DNA of 64,000 nucleotides, taken from assembly GCF_024054195.1 (NCBI RefSeq), contig NZ_JAMXLB010000001.1, forward strand, positions 2,185,085-2,249,084, read 5' to 3'. How positions within the stretch are numbered: position 1 is the stretch's first letter; the number at the start of each line of letters is the position of its first letter. The notes beneath the pieces were generated by a model. That model did no database searches. It saw nothing but the letters and a program-made list of their open reading frames with translations, and was not told the origin of the DNA. Of the stretch, positions 16,473-25,646 are shown piece after piece. The position numbers and the translations under genes were made by a program. This DNA comes from Flavobacterium sp. NRK F7. Its GTDB lineage: Bacteria > Bacteroidota > Bacteroidia > Flavobacteriales > Flavobacteriaceae.

Positions 16473-17444
16473 CTATTGTACTACTTCTTCAATGGCATTT
16501 TCAAAAAGTTCCGCTAGAGATATTCCTGCTTCACGAGCTTGTTGAGGTAAAATACTTTCATTGGTTAAACCAGGTACCGTATTCATTTCTAACATATGTG
16601 GTTCTCCATTGACTAAGATAAATTCGCTACGAGAAAAACCTTTCATTTTCAATACTTCATATGCTTTTTTTGCAACCGCTTCAACTTTTTCCTGTACTCC
16701 TTTGGATAATCGGGCTGGCGTAATTTCTTGAGATTTACCTAAATATTTGGCTTCATAATCAAAAAAGTCATTTTCAGAAACAATTTCGGTAATGGGTAAT
16801 ACTTTAGTTTCTCCTTTATAACTAATCACCCCTACTGAAACTTCAGTTCCGTCTAAAAAGCTTTCAATAATCACTTCATTGTCTTCTTTAAAAGCCGTTT
16901 CGATTGCGGGTAAAAAATCAGCTTTAGCATGTACTTTGGTAATACCAAAACTGGAACCCGATTTATTTGGTTTTACAAAACAAGGCAAACCTACTTTTTC
17001 TAAAATGGTATCTACAGGAATGTCATCCCCTAAATTTAGATAATGAGAAGTAGCTGTTTTAATGCCATAAGGTTTTAAAACCGAAAGGGTGTCTCTTTTA
17101 TTAAAAGTCAAGGCCGCTTGATAATAATCACAGGAAGTTTGTGGAAGCTGTAATAATTCAAAATAGGCTTGTAGTAAACCATCTTCTCCAGGTGTACCAT
17201 GAATAGCATTGAATACCACATCAAAAATCACTTTGGAACCATTAACTGTAACCGAAAAATCACTTTTATCGATTGGATACTCACTTGCATCATCAGCAAC
17301 ATACACCCATTTGTCTTTTAAAATATGTATGCGATAACCCTTATATTTGGAGGGGTTTAAATTTTGATAAACGACATTACCGCTAGTAAGAGAGATTTTG
17401 TATTCACTAGAATAACCGCCCATGATGATGGCAACATTTTTCAT
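16473..17444 (-). CDS. ddl: D-alanine--D-alanine ligase
   Basis: A 323-residue ATP-grasp enzyme that makes D-Ala-D-Ala for peptidoglycan. It opens MKNVAIIMGGYSSEYKISL; AIHGTPGEDGLLQAYFE (near 82-98) holds the family's HGxxGEDG; KPNKSGSSFGITKV is the ATP-binding strand; and LEMNTVPGLTNESILPQQ near the C-terminus has the D-Ala/metal-binding Asn. A -7 box TAATTTTG is 22 bases upstream. It diverges from the PASTA-protein gene. Confidence 0.95.
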   Translation of the reverse strand: MKNVAIIMGGYSSEYKISLTSGNVVYQNLNPSKYKGYRIHILKDKWVYVADDASEYPIDKSDFSVTVNGSKVIFDVVFNAIHGTPGEDGLLQAYFELLQLPQTSCDYYQAALTFNKRDTLSVLKPYGIKTATSHYLNLGDDIPVDTILEKVGLPCFVKPNKSGSSFGITKVHAKADFLPAIETAFKEDNEVIIESFLDGTEVSVGVISYKGETKVLPITEIVSENDFFDYEAKYLGKSQEITPARLSKGVQEKVEAVAKKAYEVLKMKGFSRSEFILVNGEPHMLEMNTVPGLTNESILPQQAREAGISLAELFENAIEEVVQ

Positions 17445-17465
17445 ATAATTCCGTTAATAAGTAAA

Positions 17466-17473
17466 CAAAATTA
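17466..17473 (-). promoter_or_regulatory. -7 promoter box for ddl
   Basis: Minus-strand TAATTTTG, matching TAnnTTTG, 21 bases before the ddl start. Confidence 0.45.
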
Positions 17474-17510
17474 CATTATTTATTTATAACTCTAAATCTT
17501 TTCTATTTTA

Positions 17511-17518
17511 TATCTTTG
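17511..17518 (+). promoter_or_regulatory. -7 promoter box for the PASTA-protein/pseudouridine synthase operon
   Basis: TATCTTTG, 15 bases before the ATG at 17534. It overlaps an in-frame TTG at 17516, which excludes that codon as the start. Confidence 0.55.
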
Positions 17519-17533
17519 TCAAAATTCAATTTT

Positions 17534-18157
17534 ATGAGCATTAAAAAATTCTTAACCAGTAAAACATTTTTTATTCAGTTAGCCATAGCCTTTGGTATTA
17601 TTATCGTTTTAGGTTTTGCATTACTTACATTTTTAGATTTTAAAACCAATCATGGAGAGGAAATACCAGTACCCGATTTGTCTAAAATGCAAGTGACTAT
17701 TGCGGATGAAAAATTAAAAGAGATAGGTTTAGAATTGTTATTATTAGATACCGTTGATTTTAGAAAAGACATGCCCCCTTTTTCAATAGTAGAACAAAGC
17801 CCGAAAGCGGGAACTACAGTAAAAGATGGAAGAAAAATCTATGTTAAATTGAACTCAGGTGGTTTTACTGATATTAAATTACCCGATTTCTATGAGAAAA
17901 CCTACCGTCAAATTAGTGCTAATTTAAAATCATTAGGATTAAAAGAAGGGAAAATTACCTATAAGAAAAACATGGCAAAGGATGTGGTTTTAGGATTAAC
18001 TCAAAATGGTAAAACACTAAAAGTAGGAGATAAAGTAAAGAAAAATTCTGTTGTGGATTTTATTTTAGGAGATGGGAAAGAGGTTTTTGATGCTTCCGAT
18101 ATCATTTTAGAATCAGAAGAAAATCAGTTACCAGAAGAATTTAAAGAAGGAGAATAA
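17534..18157 (+). CDS. Membrane-anchored PASTA-domain protein
   Basis: A 207-residue protein starting MSIKKFLTSKTFF, with one N-terminal TM helix (about 11-36) and then PASTA-type repeats: EIPVPDLSKMQVTIADEKL, PPFSIVEQSPKAGTTVKDG and TDIKLPDFYEKTYRQISANL. PASTA domains bind peptidoglycan or muropeptides; here there is no kinase domain, unlike in Firmicutes. It directly abuts the pseudouridine synthase gene (stop TAA followed by ATG) and is divergent from ddl, a cell-wall gene. Confidence 0.87.
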   Translation: MSIKKFLTSKTFFIQLAIAFGIIIVLGFALLTFLDFKTNHGEEIPVPDLSKMQVTIADEKLKEIGLELLLLDTVDFRKDMPPFSIVEQSPKAGTTVKDGRKIYVKLNSGGFTDIKLPDFYEKTYRQISANLKSLGLKEGKITYKKNMAKDVVLGLTQNGKTLKVGDKVKKNSVVDFILGDGKEVFDASDIILESEENQLPEEFKEGE

Positions 18158-19201
18158 ATGACAGATTATACCGTTTCAAACGATGATTTGGAAGACGATT
18201 TACACGAGCATCATCGTTTTGTAATTGCTAAAGGGCAACAAGCCTTACGAATTGATAAGTTCTTAATGAATGCTCTAGAAAATACGACAAGAAGCAAAAT
18301 CCAAAAAGCAGCCGATTCGGGTGCTATTTTTGTGAATGACATTCCTGTTAAATCCAATTATAAAGTCAAACCAGACGATGTAGTGCGTGTAATGCTAGAA
18401 CACCCACCTTATGAACACCTTTTAAAAGGTGAAAACATTCCTTTAGATATAGTTTATGAAGACGATCAATTAATTGTTATCAACAAACCTGCTGGAATGG
18501 TGGTGCATCCTGGTCATGGCAATTATTCCGGAACGTTAGTGAATGCTTTGGCCTATCATTTTGATAATTTGCCCATGAACAGTTCAGAACGTCCTGGTTT
18601 GGTACACCGAATTGATAAAGATACTTCGGGCTTATTAGTGGTTGCTAAAACCGAGTTGGCTATGGATTATTTAACCAAACAATTTGCTGCTAAAACATCA
18701 GAAAGAGAATATGTAGCCTTAGTTTGGGGAGACATTCAAGAAGAAGAAGGTACTATTGAAGGAAATATTGATAGACACGTTTCCAATAGAATGCAAATGG
18801 CAGTATATCCTGATGGCGAAAGAGGAAAACCAGCCGTAACGCACTTTAAAGTTTTGGAACGTTTTGGGTATGTCACTTTAATTTCCTGCCGATTAGAAAC
18901 AGGAAGAACGCATCAAATAAGAGTGCACATGAAACACATTGGACACACTTTATTTAATGACGAACGTTATGGAGGTAATGTGATTTTAAAAGGAACTACA
19001 TTTACCAAATACAAGCAATTTGTAGACAATTGTTTTAAAATATTACCAAGACAAGCTTTACATGCTAAAACCTTAGGCTTTGAACATCCTATTACGAAAG
19101 AATTTTTACGTTTTAATACAGCTATTCCACAAGATATGGTAGATTGTATTGAAAAATGGAGAGTGTATAGTAAAGCACAAAGTTATACGGAAGAAGAGTA
19201 A
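18158..19201 (+). CDS. RluD-family RNA pseudouridine synthase
   Basis: A 347-residue enzyme with an N-terminal S4 RNA-binding domain (ALRIDKFLMNALENTTRSKI, about residues 28-90) and a RluA/RluD catalytic domain with GLVHRIDKDTSGLL near residues 147-160, where the Asp of HRIDKDTSG is the nucleophile. RTHQIRVHMKHIGHTLFND is the conserved later motif. The S4 domain points to RluD (23S rRNA positions 1911/1915/1917), but the exact target is not proven. It forms an operon with the PASTA protein. Confidence 0.92.
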   Translation: MTDYTVSNDDLEDDLHEHHRFVIAKGQQALRIDKFLMNALENTTRSKIQKAADSGAIFVNDIPVKSNYKVKPDDVVRVMLEHPPYEHLLKGENIPLDIVYEDDQLIVINKPAGMVVHPGHGNYSGTLVNALAYHFDNLPMNSSERPGLVHRIDKDTSGLLVVAKTELAMDYLTKQFAAKTSEREYVALVWGDIQEEEGTIEGNIDRHVSNRMQMAVYPDGERGKPAVTHFKVLERFGYVTLISCRLETGRTHQIRVHMKHIGHTLFNDERYGGNVILKGTTFTKYKQFVDNCFKILPRQALHAKTLGFEHPITKEFLRFNTAIPQDMVDCIEKWRVYSKAQSYTEEE

Positions 19202-19202
19202 G

Positions 19203-19235
19203 AAAAAAGGATTAGCAAATTGTTAATCCTTTTTT
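19203..19235. terminator. Bidirectional terminator
   Basis: Stem AAAAAGGATTA (19204-19214) / TAATCCTTTTT (19224-19234) followed by a T-run, between convergent genes. Confidence 0.85.
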
Positions 19236-19674
19236 AGTTTTTAGTGATTATATCATCATCCGTATTTAGAAGACCGACTTTTCCTTTGGATATGAGTTGG
19301 TAGGAAGTAGCATTATTGGAGGTGCGGTAAAAATACTCATTTCCCCAATAATCTAAAATAATATCTTTCTTTAAAGGATTATTTCGGATAATGCTATTTA
19401 ATTTTTCAGGATATTTACCAAAGCTTTCTTTTTCTTTATTTAATGCGTTTTCAACAGTATGCATTTTTTCCATAGCCTCTTTTTTTGAACCTATAATTAT
19501 TCGATAAATAGAATAACCTGTTATAAAAAATAATGCAATACTTATTGTTGCGATATAAATTTTTATACTTGGGAGTACTGGAAGACCTGTCTTTTTTTTC
19601 TTTTTATATTCTCTTAAAAATTTAATATCTAAAGCCAGAAGTATGCAGTCTATAATGAGTTCTAATAAAAACAT
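19234..19674 (-). CDS. Membrane protein with pseudopilin GspG-like C-terminus
   Basis: A 146-residue protein with one or two hydrophobic segments (2-15 and about 41-65) and a periplasmic part. The C-terminal half resembles the T2SSG/GspG core: LNSIIRNNPLKKDIILDYWGNEYFYR followed by ISKGKVGLLNTDDDI, the place of the calcium-binding GTDDDI in major pseudopilins. The N-terminal prepilin cleavage motif is absent. It stands alone, with no type II secretion genes nearby. Function unknown; the similarity is by eye. Confidence 0.6.
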   Translation of the reverse strand: MFLLELIIDCILLALDIKFLREYKKKKKTGLPVLPSIKIYIATISIALFFITGYSIYRIIIGSKKEAMEKMHTVENALNKEKESFGKYPEKLNSIIRNNPLKKDIILDYWGNEYFYRTSNNATSYQLISKGKVGLLNTDDDIITKN

Positions 19675-19690
19675 AAAGTGGTGTATTATT

Positions 19691-19698
19691 CAAATATA
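19691..19698 (-). promoter_or_regulatory. -7 promoter box for the GspG-like gene
   Basis: Minus-strand TATATTTG, 16 bases upstream of the start at 19674. Confidence 0.5.
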
Positions 19699-19777
19699 GT
19701 AAAGACTTTATCCATAAAACGAATATAATCATAATTATTTTTGATAGCAATAGTAAACCAAAACTTACTCTTTTTCG

Positions 19778-19785
19778 TACATTTG
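19778..19785 (+). promoter_or_regulatory. -7 promoter box for yaaA
   Basis: TACATTTG, 20 bases upstream of the ATG at 19806. Confidence 0.5.
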
Positions 19786-19805
19786 AAAAACAATAAAAGC
19801 ATACT

Positions 19806-20564
19806 ATGAAAATTGTTATTTCACCTGCAAAGTCCTTAGATTTTGAAACCAAATTGCCTACCAATCAATTTACCCAATCTGATTTTTTATCCAAATCGGA
19901 AACCATTCATAAAACCCTTAAAAAGAAGAAACCAAAACAGTTGATGGATTTAATGTCTATCTCTGAAAAGTTGGCTGAATTAAATTGGCAACGCAATCAA
20001 GAGTGGCAAACGCCTTTTACACCTGAAAATGCGCGCCCAGCGGTTTATGCTTTTAATGGTGATGTATATGTAGGTTTGGATGCCTATACCATTCCAGTAG
20101 ATCAATTAGAAGTTTTACAAGATAAATTGCGCATTCTTTCTGGGTTATATGGCGTTTTAAAGCCATTGGATTTAATCCAACCGTATCGATTAGAAATGGG
20201 AACTTCTTTACCAATTGGAAGCAAGAAAAATCTGTATGAATTTTGGAAAAAACCAATTACAGATGCTTTAAATAAAGAATTGAATAAAGGAGAACTGTTT
20301 CTTAATTTAGCCAGCAACGAATATTTTAGTGCAGTGGATACCAAAGCCTTAAAAGTGCCTGTAATTACTCCAGAATTTAAGGATTACAAAGATGGTAAAT
20401 TAAAAATGATAAGTTTTTTTGCGAAAAAAGCAAGAGGTTTAATGGTGCGTTATATTATTGATACTAAAGCGGAAACGATTGAAGATTTGAAAAAATTCAA
20501 TTATGAGGGTTATGCTTTTGATGCCAATTTAAGCAAAGGGAATAAATTAGTTTTTACGAGGTAA
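19806..20564 (+). CDS. yaaA: Peroxide stress protein YaaA
   Basis: A 252-residue DUF328/UPF0246 protein. It starts MKIVISPAKSLDFETKLP and has AVYAFNGDVYVGLDAYT, LRILSGLYGVLKPLDLIQPYRLEMGT and IISFFAKKARGLMVRYII-like residues (MISFFAKKARGLMVRYIID), all hallmarks of the family. In E. coli YaaA limits intracellular iron and DNA damage under peroxide stress and binds DNA. Its 3' end overlaps the convergent VanZ gene by 18 bases. Confidence 0.93.
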   Translation: MKIVISPAKSLDFETKLPTNQFTQSDFLSKSETIHKTLKKKKPKQLMDLMSISEKLAELNWQRNQEWQTPFTPENARPAVYAFNGDVYVGLDAYTIPVDQLEVLQDKLRILSGLYGVLKPLDLIQPYRLEMGTSLPIGSKKNLYEFWKKPITDALNKELNKGELFLNLASNEYFSAVDTKALKVPVITPEFKDYKDGKLKMISFFAKKARGLMVRYIIDTKAETIEDLKKFNYEGYAFDANLSKGNKLVFTR

Positions 20565-20924
20565 TCCTCTTTTTTCAATTAATAGTATAAGGATAACACC
20601 TATAGTATAACAAAGTAAATCAATCCAAGAGAAAGAAGTTCCCAAAACCGTTCGTGCTATTGCATACTTTTGTAGACTTAATTTCTCAACAATGTGGATA
20701 TACTGTAGGAATTCGATAGTAAAGGAAAATAGTAATACAAATATAGCAGTTGCTTTTACAGAGAATGTAAAAAAGGATTGCATGCAACAATAAAGTAATA
20801 GTACCACGAGTACATCACCTATATAAGGACGAATGAAGTCATCGTGTATATAAAGCGCAATACCTACTTCAATTAAAAAGAGTAGGATAGTAGCTATAAA
20901 GTAGTGTTTTTTAAACTGAAACAT
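20547..20924 (-). CDS. VanZ-like family membrane protein
   Basis: A 125-residue protein starting at 20924 (MFQFKKHYFIATILLFLIEV); the longer frame to 20945 would end next to a -7 box at 20947-20954. It has four TM segments and a VanZ-type core ending LGTSFSWIDLLCYTIGVILI, where the Asp in the SWIDLL segment is conserved. VanZ homologues modify susceptibility to lipoglycopeptides in Firmicutes, but most Bacteroidota members have no known role. It converges on and overlaps yaaA. Confidence 0.8.
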   Translation of the reverse strand: MFQFKKHYFIATILLFLIEVGIALYIHDDFIRPYIGDVLVVLLLYCCMQSFFTFSVKATAIFVLLFSFTIEFLQYIHIVEKLSLQKYAIARTVLGTSFSWIDLLCYTIGVILILLIEKRGLPRKN

Positions 20925-20946
20925 ACTAGCGATTCGAATATACAAT

Positions 20947-20954
20947 CAAAGATA
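20947..20954 (-). promoter_or_regulatory. -7 promoter box for the VanZ-like gene
   Basis: Minus-strand TATCTTTG, 22 bases upstream of the chosen start at 20924. Confidence 0.5.
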
Positions 20955-20975
20955 CAGAATGCAAACCATTAGAAA

Positions 20976-21010
20976 TAAAAAAGTCCAAGAGTTTACTTGG
21001 ACTTTTTTTA
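20976..21010 (-). terminator. Terminator of the efflux operon
   Basis: Eleven-base stem AAAAGTCCAAG (20979-20989) / CTTGGACTTTT (20996-21006) with flanking A/T runs, 3' of the DHA2 transporter gene. Confidence 0.88.
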
Positions 21011-21024
21011 TGATTTTAAAAACA

Positions 21025-22614
21025 TTAATGCAAGGCTTCACTCACATCAACCGTAGATTTACTTTTCTTAATCACTAATATTATAGGGACACAAATTAAA
21101 AAGAGCACTCCTAAAAACATAAACACATCCATATAAGCGAGAATCGTACTTTGTTTGGTTACACTTAAATCTAAAACTTTATGGGCCTTGCTTAGCGCTT
21201 CATTAAAAGAATATCCTTTTGCCATAAAGCCTTGTTGCAATTGCTGAATTCTATTTTGAACTTCTAATTTGGTTACATCTAATTTTGAGACTAAATTCAT
21301 TCTATGATTTTGACCATAACGCGAAATTAAAGTAGTAATGATTGCAATACCAAAAGAACCTCCTAATTGACGTAACATTCCTGTAAAAGCGGCACCTTCA
21401 CCAATACTTTTTCCTTTCAAGCTGGATAGTGATAAGGTGGTAATGGGTACAAAAAGTAATCCTAAACCTAAACCTCTAAAAATTAACGGCCAAAACATAG
21501 CTTCACTACTAGTATCGGGAGTAATTAATTTATACATCCAAAAAGTAAACACAAAGAAAAATAGAAAACCTAATGCAATAAGGTAATTTTGTGGGACTCC
21601 TTTTTGTAATAGTTTACCAATAAAAGGCATGGAAAAAGCAGTCATTAAGGAACTAGGAATTAATAATAAACCTGCATCTGTTGCTGTCCATCCTAATATC
21701 GATTGAGTATAAATTGGGATAATAAAGGTAGATCCATAGATTCCAAAACCCAATACAAAACTTAAAACTGTTCCCACTTTTAAATTCATGTCCTTTAGAA
21801 CCCTTAAATTAACAATTGGGAATTCGTAAGTGAGTTCTCTCCATATAAAAAAGAATAAACCTAAGAAACTAATAATACTTAATGCTAAAATGGTAGTATC
21901 ATTAAACCAATCGTCTTGTTGACCGTGTTCTAAAACAAATTGCAACGAGCCTATGAAAGTTGCCAAAGTAACAATTCCCCACCAATCAACCTGTTTTTTA
22001 CTTAGTTTTTCACCATATTTTGGGCTTTTCACATAGCGCAATGTTAATAAAGTAGCAATGATACCAATAGGAACATTAATGTAGAAAATATAAGGCCAAG
22101 AGTAATTATCAACTATATATCCTCCTAAAGGCGGTCCTAAAGTTGGGCCAACAATAATTCCTAATCCGTAAATAGCCTGAGCCATTCCTCTTTTTTCTTC
22201 AGGATAACTTTCGGTTATAATGGTTTGTGAAGTTACTAACAAAGCTCCACCACCTAAACCTTGAATGAATCGAAACAGTACCAGTTCCCAAATTCCCGAT
22301 GCATTTCCGCAAAGGAAAGAAGCAACGGTAAATATAAGGATAGAAGCGGCAAAATAATTGCGTCTACCAAATTGTTGCGACAACCAACTTGTCATTGGTA
22401 TAATAATTACATTCGCAATTGCATAAGCTGTAATTACCCAAGCTACATCTGTTAAACTAGCTCCAAGACTACCTTTCATGTCGTTCAGAGCTACATTCAC
22501 AATGGTCGTATCTACAATTTCCAGTAAAGCACATAATACGGCTGTAATAGTAATAATAACTCTATTAAAACCATATTGAACTAAACTTTCATCATGAACA
22601 GTGGGTGCACTCAT
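21025..22614 (-). CDS. DHA2-family MFS drug efflux permease (EmrB/QacA type)
   Basis: A 529-residue, 14-TM proton-coupled drug exporter. LEIVDTTIVNVALNDMKGSLG at residues 37-57 is the DHA2 motif D1 region, SWLSQQFGRRNYF motif A, RFIQGLGGGALLVTSQTIITESYP motif B and GLGIIVGPTLGPPLGGYIVDNYSW motif C. It lies one base after the HlyD gene and completes a TetR-TolC-HlyD-EmrB tripartite system spanning inner membrane, periplasm and outer membrane. The drug is unknown. Confidence 0.95.
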   Translation of the reverse strand: MSAPTVHDESLVQYGFNRVIITITAVLCALLEIVDTTIVNVALNDMKGSLGASLTDVAWVITAYAIANVIIIPMTSWLSQQFGRRNYFAASILIFTVASFLCGNASGIWELVLFRFIQGLGGGALLVTSQTIITESYPEEKRGMAQAIYGLGIIVGPTLGPPLGGYIVDNYSWPYIFYINVPIGIIATLLTLRYVKSPKYGEKLSKKQVDWWGIVTLATFIGSLQFVLEHGQQDDWFNDTTILALSIISFLGLFFFIWRELTYEFPIVNLRVLKDMNLKVGTVLSFVLGFGIYGSTFIIPIYTQSILGWTATDAGLLLIPSSLMTAFSMPFIGKLLQKGVPQNYLIALGFLFFFVFTFWMYKLITPDTSSEAMFWPLIFRGLGLGLLFVPITTLSLSSLKGKSIGEGAAFTGMLRQLGGSFGIAIITTLISRYGQNHRMNLVSKLDVTKLEVQNRIQQLQQGFMAKGYSFNEALSKAHKVLDLSVTKQSTILAYMDVFMFLGVLFLICVPIILVIKKSKSTVDVSEALH

Positions 22615-22615
22615 C

Positions 22616-23692
22616 TTATTTTAGATATACATCTACTTCTACGTTCATACCTGAGCGTAATAATTTCAATGCTTCGTTATTTTTAGATTCTAATTCAATT
22701 TTAACAGGTACACGCTGAACTGTTTTTACAAAGTTTCCTGAAGCATTATCTGGAGGTAATAAAGAAAAACGAGATCCTGTTGCTGGAGAAAATGAAGTAA
22801 TTTTACCTTCAAATTTTTCCTTAGGGAAAGCATCTGCAATGATTTCAACCTTTTGTCCTAATTGCATTTGATTCAATTGCGTTTCTTTGAAGTTAGCAAT
22901 AACCCATGGATTTTGGTTATCAATCAAATAAAATAATAATTGTCCAGGTTGTACCAATTGTCCGTTTTGGATACTTACAGCAGATAATTGACCGTCTGCT
23001 GGAGCAATTACGTAACAATAGGAAAGATTCAACTGAGCTGCTTCATAAACCGCTTTGGCTTTCATAATATTTGCAGCAGCTACTTCCACTTGTTTGTTAG
23101 ATACATTGGAACGAGAGATGGCAGCATTTTTTAAATAGTTGCTTGCATTTCTTTGTTCTTGAACCACTTTTAAATTGGTTTCAGCTTCTTGTTTAGCAGC
23201 TAAAGCCTGTTCGTATTGTTGTTTTGTAATCGATTTATTGTTATATAAATTTTCATAACGCTCAAAATCATTTGTAGCTCTCCATAATTTGGTTTTTGCC
23301 GCTTCAATAGCATTTTCAGTTGATTTTGAATTCGCATTAGAAACGGAAACATTTGCTAAAGCGCCACCCGTATCTGCTTTAGAAACTTCAAGACTGTTTT
23401 GTGCAATAAGTAAAGCGGCTTGTGCTTCTTTTTCTTTTACCAAATAATCTTGAGGATCAATAACAAAAAGGGTATCTCCTTTTTTTACAAATTGGTTATC
23501 CGTAACATATACTTTTTTAACATAACCTGAAACTCTTGGTATAATAGGGTTCATGTTTTGTTGAATTTGAGCATCATCTGTAGTTTCATGTGCTAAGGAA
23601 TGGAAGTATTTGTAACCACCATAGCTAAGACCTAATACCACAATTACAATTAATATTAGGGTGAATTTCTTATTTGTCTTCTTTTTTTCCAT
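22616..23692 (-). CDS. HlyD/EmrA-family periplasmic adaptor
   Basis: A 358-residue membrane fusion protein. One N-terminal TM (about 10-28) precedes a biotinyl-lipoyl half domain (PRVSGYVKKVYVTDNQFVKKGDTLF, about 50-74), a long alpha-helical coiled-coil hairpin (about 85-215, Ala/Gln rich) and the second half AYVIAPADGQLSAVSIQNGQ. The family links an inner-membrane permease to a TolC channel. The gene is placed between the TolC and DHA2 genes with gaps of 9 and 1 bases. Confidence 0.93.
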   Translation of the reverse strand: MEKKKTNKKFTLILIVIVVLGLSYGGYKYFHSLAHETTDDAQIQQNMNPIIPRVSGYVKKVYVTDNQFVKKGDTLFVIDPQDYLVKEKEAQAALLIAQNSLEVSKADTGGALANVSVSNANSKSTENAIEAAKTKLWRATNDFERYENLYNNKSITKQQYEQALAAKQEAETNLKVVQEQRNASNYLKNAAISRSNVSNKQVEVAAANIMKAKAVYEAAQLNLSYCYVIAPADGQLSAVSIQNGQLVQPGQLLFYLIDNQNPWVIANFKETQLNQMQLGQKVEIIADAFPKEKFEGKITSFSPATGSRFSLLPPDNASGNFVKTVQRVPVKIELESKNNEALKLLRSGMNVEVDVYLK

Positions 23693-23701
23693 CAGTATCT
23701 C

Positions 23702-25003
23702 TTAGTTAATGTTGAATGATTGGGTTAATTTTCCTTGTTGGTATAATAATTCATAATATTTTTCTTGAATATCTGAAGTAGCAATAGCGTAATTTATTTT
23801 AGCTTGAATTTGATCTACATCGGCTTCTAATAAATCATTCGTGGTTGATAAACCATTATCATATTTATCTTTTACAATACGATAATTTTCGGTTGCTTGT
23901 TCTTGTGCTTTTAAATACACCTCTTTTTGCTGAACTGCTAATTCATAATTAGCATTAGCTTCTTGAATTTCTTCCTTAATTTTATCGGTAAGAATGGCAA
24001 TTTGTTGGGTTGTTTCTAAGGTCTTGCTTTTTGCTTTTTCAACTTCCTTTTTATTTTTAAATAGAGAAGAGAAATCATACGAAATACCAGCTCCAAAATT
24101 CATTGCATTGGTAATTGTAAAAGCATTTTTAACATCTAGTGCAATATAACCACCAATCAAGTTGATAGATGGTAAATAATTCCCTTTCGCAATTTTAATA
24201 TTGCTTTTTAAGGCTTCTTCTTGATATTGTAAGGCTTCTAAATCTTTTCTCTCAGTTGTAGTTTCGGTAACAATATCAGTTGTTTTTTCAACACTGTTTT
24301 CAGGAATTTCGATAACGGTTCCTTCTGGTAGTTGCAAAAGATTGGCCAATTGATAGTTTAAAACAGAATAATTTTTTTTGGCTGTAGCCAATGACAATTG
24401 AATATTAGATTCTTGCAATTGCGCTTTTAATAAATCATTATGGGCTAGTAAACCATTGTCTTCCATTGCTTGAAAATCAAGCACACGTTGCTGTGCTGTT
24501 TTTAGAAAATCTTCGGTTAATTGAATCATTTGATTGGTTTTGTATAATCCATAGTATAATTGAGTAACTGCTAAAGCCACTTGTTCTTTTGTATGTTGAG
24601 CGTGACTAATTTCTGCTTTATTGATGCTTTTTGCAGCTTCAATACCATTTTGAATTTTAAAGCCATTGAAAACAGGTATCGTAGCTGTAGCTTGACCAAT
24701 CATCAATTGATTAATATCTAAACCATTTCCGCCCGATTGAGGTGCTAAATTGCCTTTAATTTTAGCTTGCGTTAATCTGAAATATTGTCCAGAAACAGAT
24801 AAGTTTGGCAATTGATTGTTTTTTACGGTTTTCAATTCCCATTCCGAGGTTTTCACTTTAGTGTCTGCCAAAATAGCTTGATTACTTTGGGAAACACCCA
24901 TACGAATAGCTTCTTCTAAGGAAAGTGATTTCGCATTTTGCGCTTGCAGAAAAGGGGTTAGTAGGAGTACAAAATAGAGTACAAGTAGATTCTTATTATT
25001 CAT
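23702..25003 (-). CDS. TolC-family outer membrane efflux protein
   Basis: A 433-residue protein with signal peptide MNNKNLLVLYFVLLLTPFLQAQ, then two repeats of long helices and strands, beginning LSLEEAIRMGVSQSNQAIL and repeating at AYFNFGAGISYDFSSL-like positions (MNFGAGISYDFSSLFKNK near residue 290). KYDNGLSTTNDLLEADVDQIQAKINY is the conserved C-terminal OEP helix. It provides the outer-membrane channel of the efflux system. Only two bases separate it from the TetR gene. Confidence 0.93.
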   Translation of the reverse strand: MNNKNLLVLYFVLLLTPFLQAQNAKSLSLEEAIRMGVSQSNQAILADTKVKTSEWELKTVKNNQLPNLSVSGQYFRLTQAKIKGNLAPQSGGNGLDINQLMIGQATATIPVFNGFKIQNGIEAAKSINKAEISHAQHTKEQVALAVTQLYYGLYKTNQMIQLTEDFLKTAQQRVLDFQAMEDNGLLAHNDLLKAQLQESNIQLSLATAKKNYSVLNYQLANLLQLPEGTVIEIPENSVEKTTDIVTETTTERKDLEALQYQEEALKSNIKIAKGNYLPSINLIGGYIALDVKNAFTITNAMNFGAGISYDFSSLFKNKKEVEKAKSKTLETTQQIAILTDKIKEEIQEANANYELAVQQKEVYLKAQEQATENYRIVKDKYDNGLSTTNDLLEADVDQIQAKINYAIATSDIQEKYYELLYQQGKLTQSFNIN

Positions 25004-25005
25004 AT

Positions 25006-25623
25006 TTATTGAATTAACATTCCTAAAATTATATTTGACATATCATTGGTAAATTCATTTAAGATGTAGTTTTCAAAAGAAATTTCATCTTCTAGACCAA
25101 TTAATTCTTGATAAAACTTTTTATTATTATAAATCTGGAAGAAAGCTCCAATTACAATAGGAGGAATTAATACCGATTTGCAATTTTGTTTAAAAACACC
25201 TTCATTTTGTCCTTCTTGGATGATGTCTTCTAAAAGTTTTAAATTGTTTTTTTTGATTTCTGAGAAAGCAGGAAAATTGCTCGTTCTGTTTTGATTGACT
25301 ATTTCGTAATGTAGAATTTGATAGATATCTCTATTTTCATAAATACGTTTAATATAAATAGCTACAAATTTGCCAACCTTTTCTTTTGGTGTAATGTTTT
25401 CAGCTTGTAGATTTTCCAGCATTAAACGAAAGGAAGAAAGACGATATAAAATAATAGCATCTAGTAATTTTTCTTTAGAACCAAAATAATAGGAAACCAT
25501 AGCCACATTGATGTCTGCAGCTTTCGCAATTTCTCTAATAGAAGTACCATCAAACCCTTTTTCGGCAAATAATTTTTCAGTTATTGAAATGATTTCTATT
25601 TGCTTCGGATTGTATTCTGTCAT
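25006..25623 (-). CDS. TetR/AcrR-family repressor of the efflux operon
   Basis: A 205-residue regulator starting at 25623 (MTEYNPKQIEIISITEKLFA). A longer frame to 25659 would run through the -7 box at 25647-25654 and half of a palindrome. The helix-turn-helix is GFDGTSIREIAKAADINVAMVSYYFGSKEKLL at about residues 22-53, including the typical SYYFGSKE. The C-terminal ligand domain is divergent. As the first gene of the operon with two TTAAAC-N4-GTTTAA palindromes over its promoter, it most likely autoregulates and represses the efflux genes. Confidence 0.92.
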   Translation of the reverse strand: MTEYNPKQIEIISITEKLFAEKGFDGTSIREIAKAADINVAMVSYYFGSKEKLLDAIILYRLSSFRLMLENLQAENITPKEKVGKFVAIYIKRIYENRDIYQILHYEIVNQNRTSNFPAFSEIKKNNLKLLEDIIQEGQNEGVFKQNCKSVLIPPIVIGAFFQIYNNKKFYQELIGLEDEISFENYILNEFTNDMSNIILGMLIQ

Positions 25624-25646
25624 TTCATAAAATTTTAAATCCGATA

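Noticed and set aside
20547..20945. VanZ as a glycopeptide resistance gene
   Set aside because: Only the fold is shared; no van operon and the family is widespread without such a role.
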